Positions 4,974-5,020 of a stretch of DNA of 5,020 nt are shown one piece after another. The DNA comes from CAYWBI01 sp964456445. GTDB taxonomy: Bacteria > Calditrichota > Calditrichia > Calditrichales > J004. The notes under the pieces were generated by a model. That model searched no databases. It saw only the letters and a list, made by a program, of their open reading frames with translations, and was not told the DNA's origin. Position 1 is the stretch's first letter; every line of letters starts with the position of its first letter. Location: the NCBI GenBank assembly GCA_964456445.1, contig CAYWBI010000248.1, positions 1 to 5,020 of the forward strand, given 5' to 3'. The position numbers were made by a program, and so were the translations under genes.

Positions 4974-5020
4974 TGTCATTTGACCAGAGGATGAATTGAA
5001 GCCTTGTAGATTAGGTTTTT

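Noticed and set aside
4999..5020. Possible terminator after the cytochrome gene (CCT-loop-AGG then five T)
   Set aside because: Only three clean base pairs before the T-run, with a bulge if extended, and the window ends there. It cannot be judged.
4986..5020. A new gene starting with TTG at 4996 after AGAGGA
   Set aside because: Only eight codons are visible, so there is no coding evidence.

Overview
The window most likely comes from a bacterium of the FCB superphylum, probably close to Calditrichota or Ignavibacteria. The main reason is a type IX secretion (T9SS) C-terminal sorting domain of the NYPNPFNPSTTI type on the largest protein. A cytosolic TPR-like protein and a GC-rich, TTG-initiated lipoprotein-like gene fit this but do not prove it. 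The taxon is an inference from protein style, not from a marker gene.

Layout. Positions 1-154 hold the N-terminus of a minus-strand exported protein, probably a lipoprotein, that continues beyond the left edge. It has its own sigma70-type promoter (292-320) and a leader of about 130 nt with alternative hairpins. Positions 321-954 are AT-rich and contain no convincing gene: a few small dyads, a thrice-repeated 9-mer, and two open frames without a usable start codon. A sigma70-type promoter at 955-983 precedes a PAS-AAA+-Fis sigma54 activator (1056-2381). The 179-bp gap after it contains two matching dyad sites (2402-2420 and 2468-2486) and a near-consensus sigma54 -24/-12 promoter (2530-2545). 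Downstream, a two-gene operon encodes a 144-residue TPR-like protein (2561-2995) and a 653-residue nonaheme cytochrome c with a Sec signal peptide and a T9SS tail (3012-4973). The last 47 bases show nothing definite.

How it seems to work. The right-hand 4 kb reads as one regulatory and output unit. A soluble activator with a four-cysteine PAS domain, plausibly redox or metal responsive, would bind the two upstream sites and drive sigma54 transcription of the TPR-like protein and the cytochrome. The cytochrome would be exported by Sec, loaded with nine hemes in the periplasm, and carried by T9SS to the cell surface or outside. Extracellular electron transfer is the natural hypothesis. The domain calls, heme motifs, sorting tail and promoter match can be read directly from the sequence; the signal sensed and the electron acceptor are inference.
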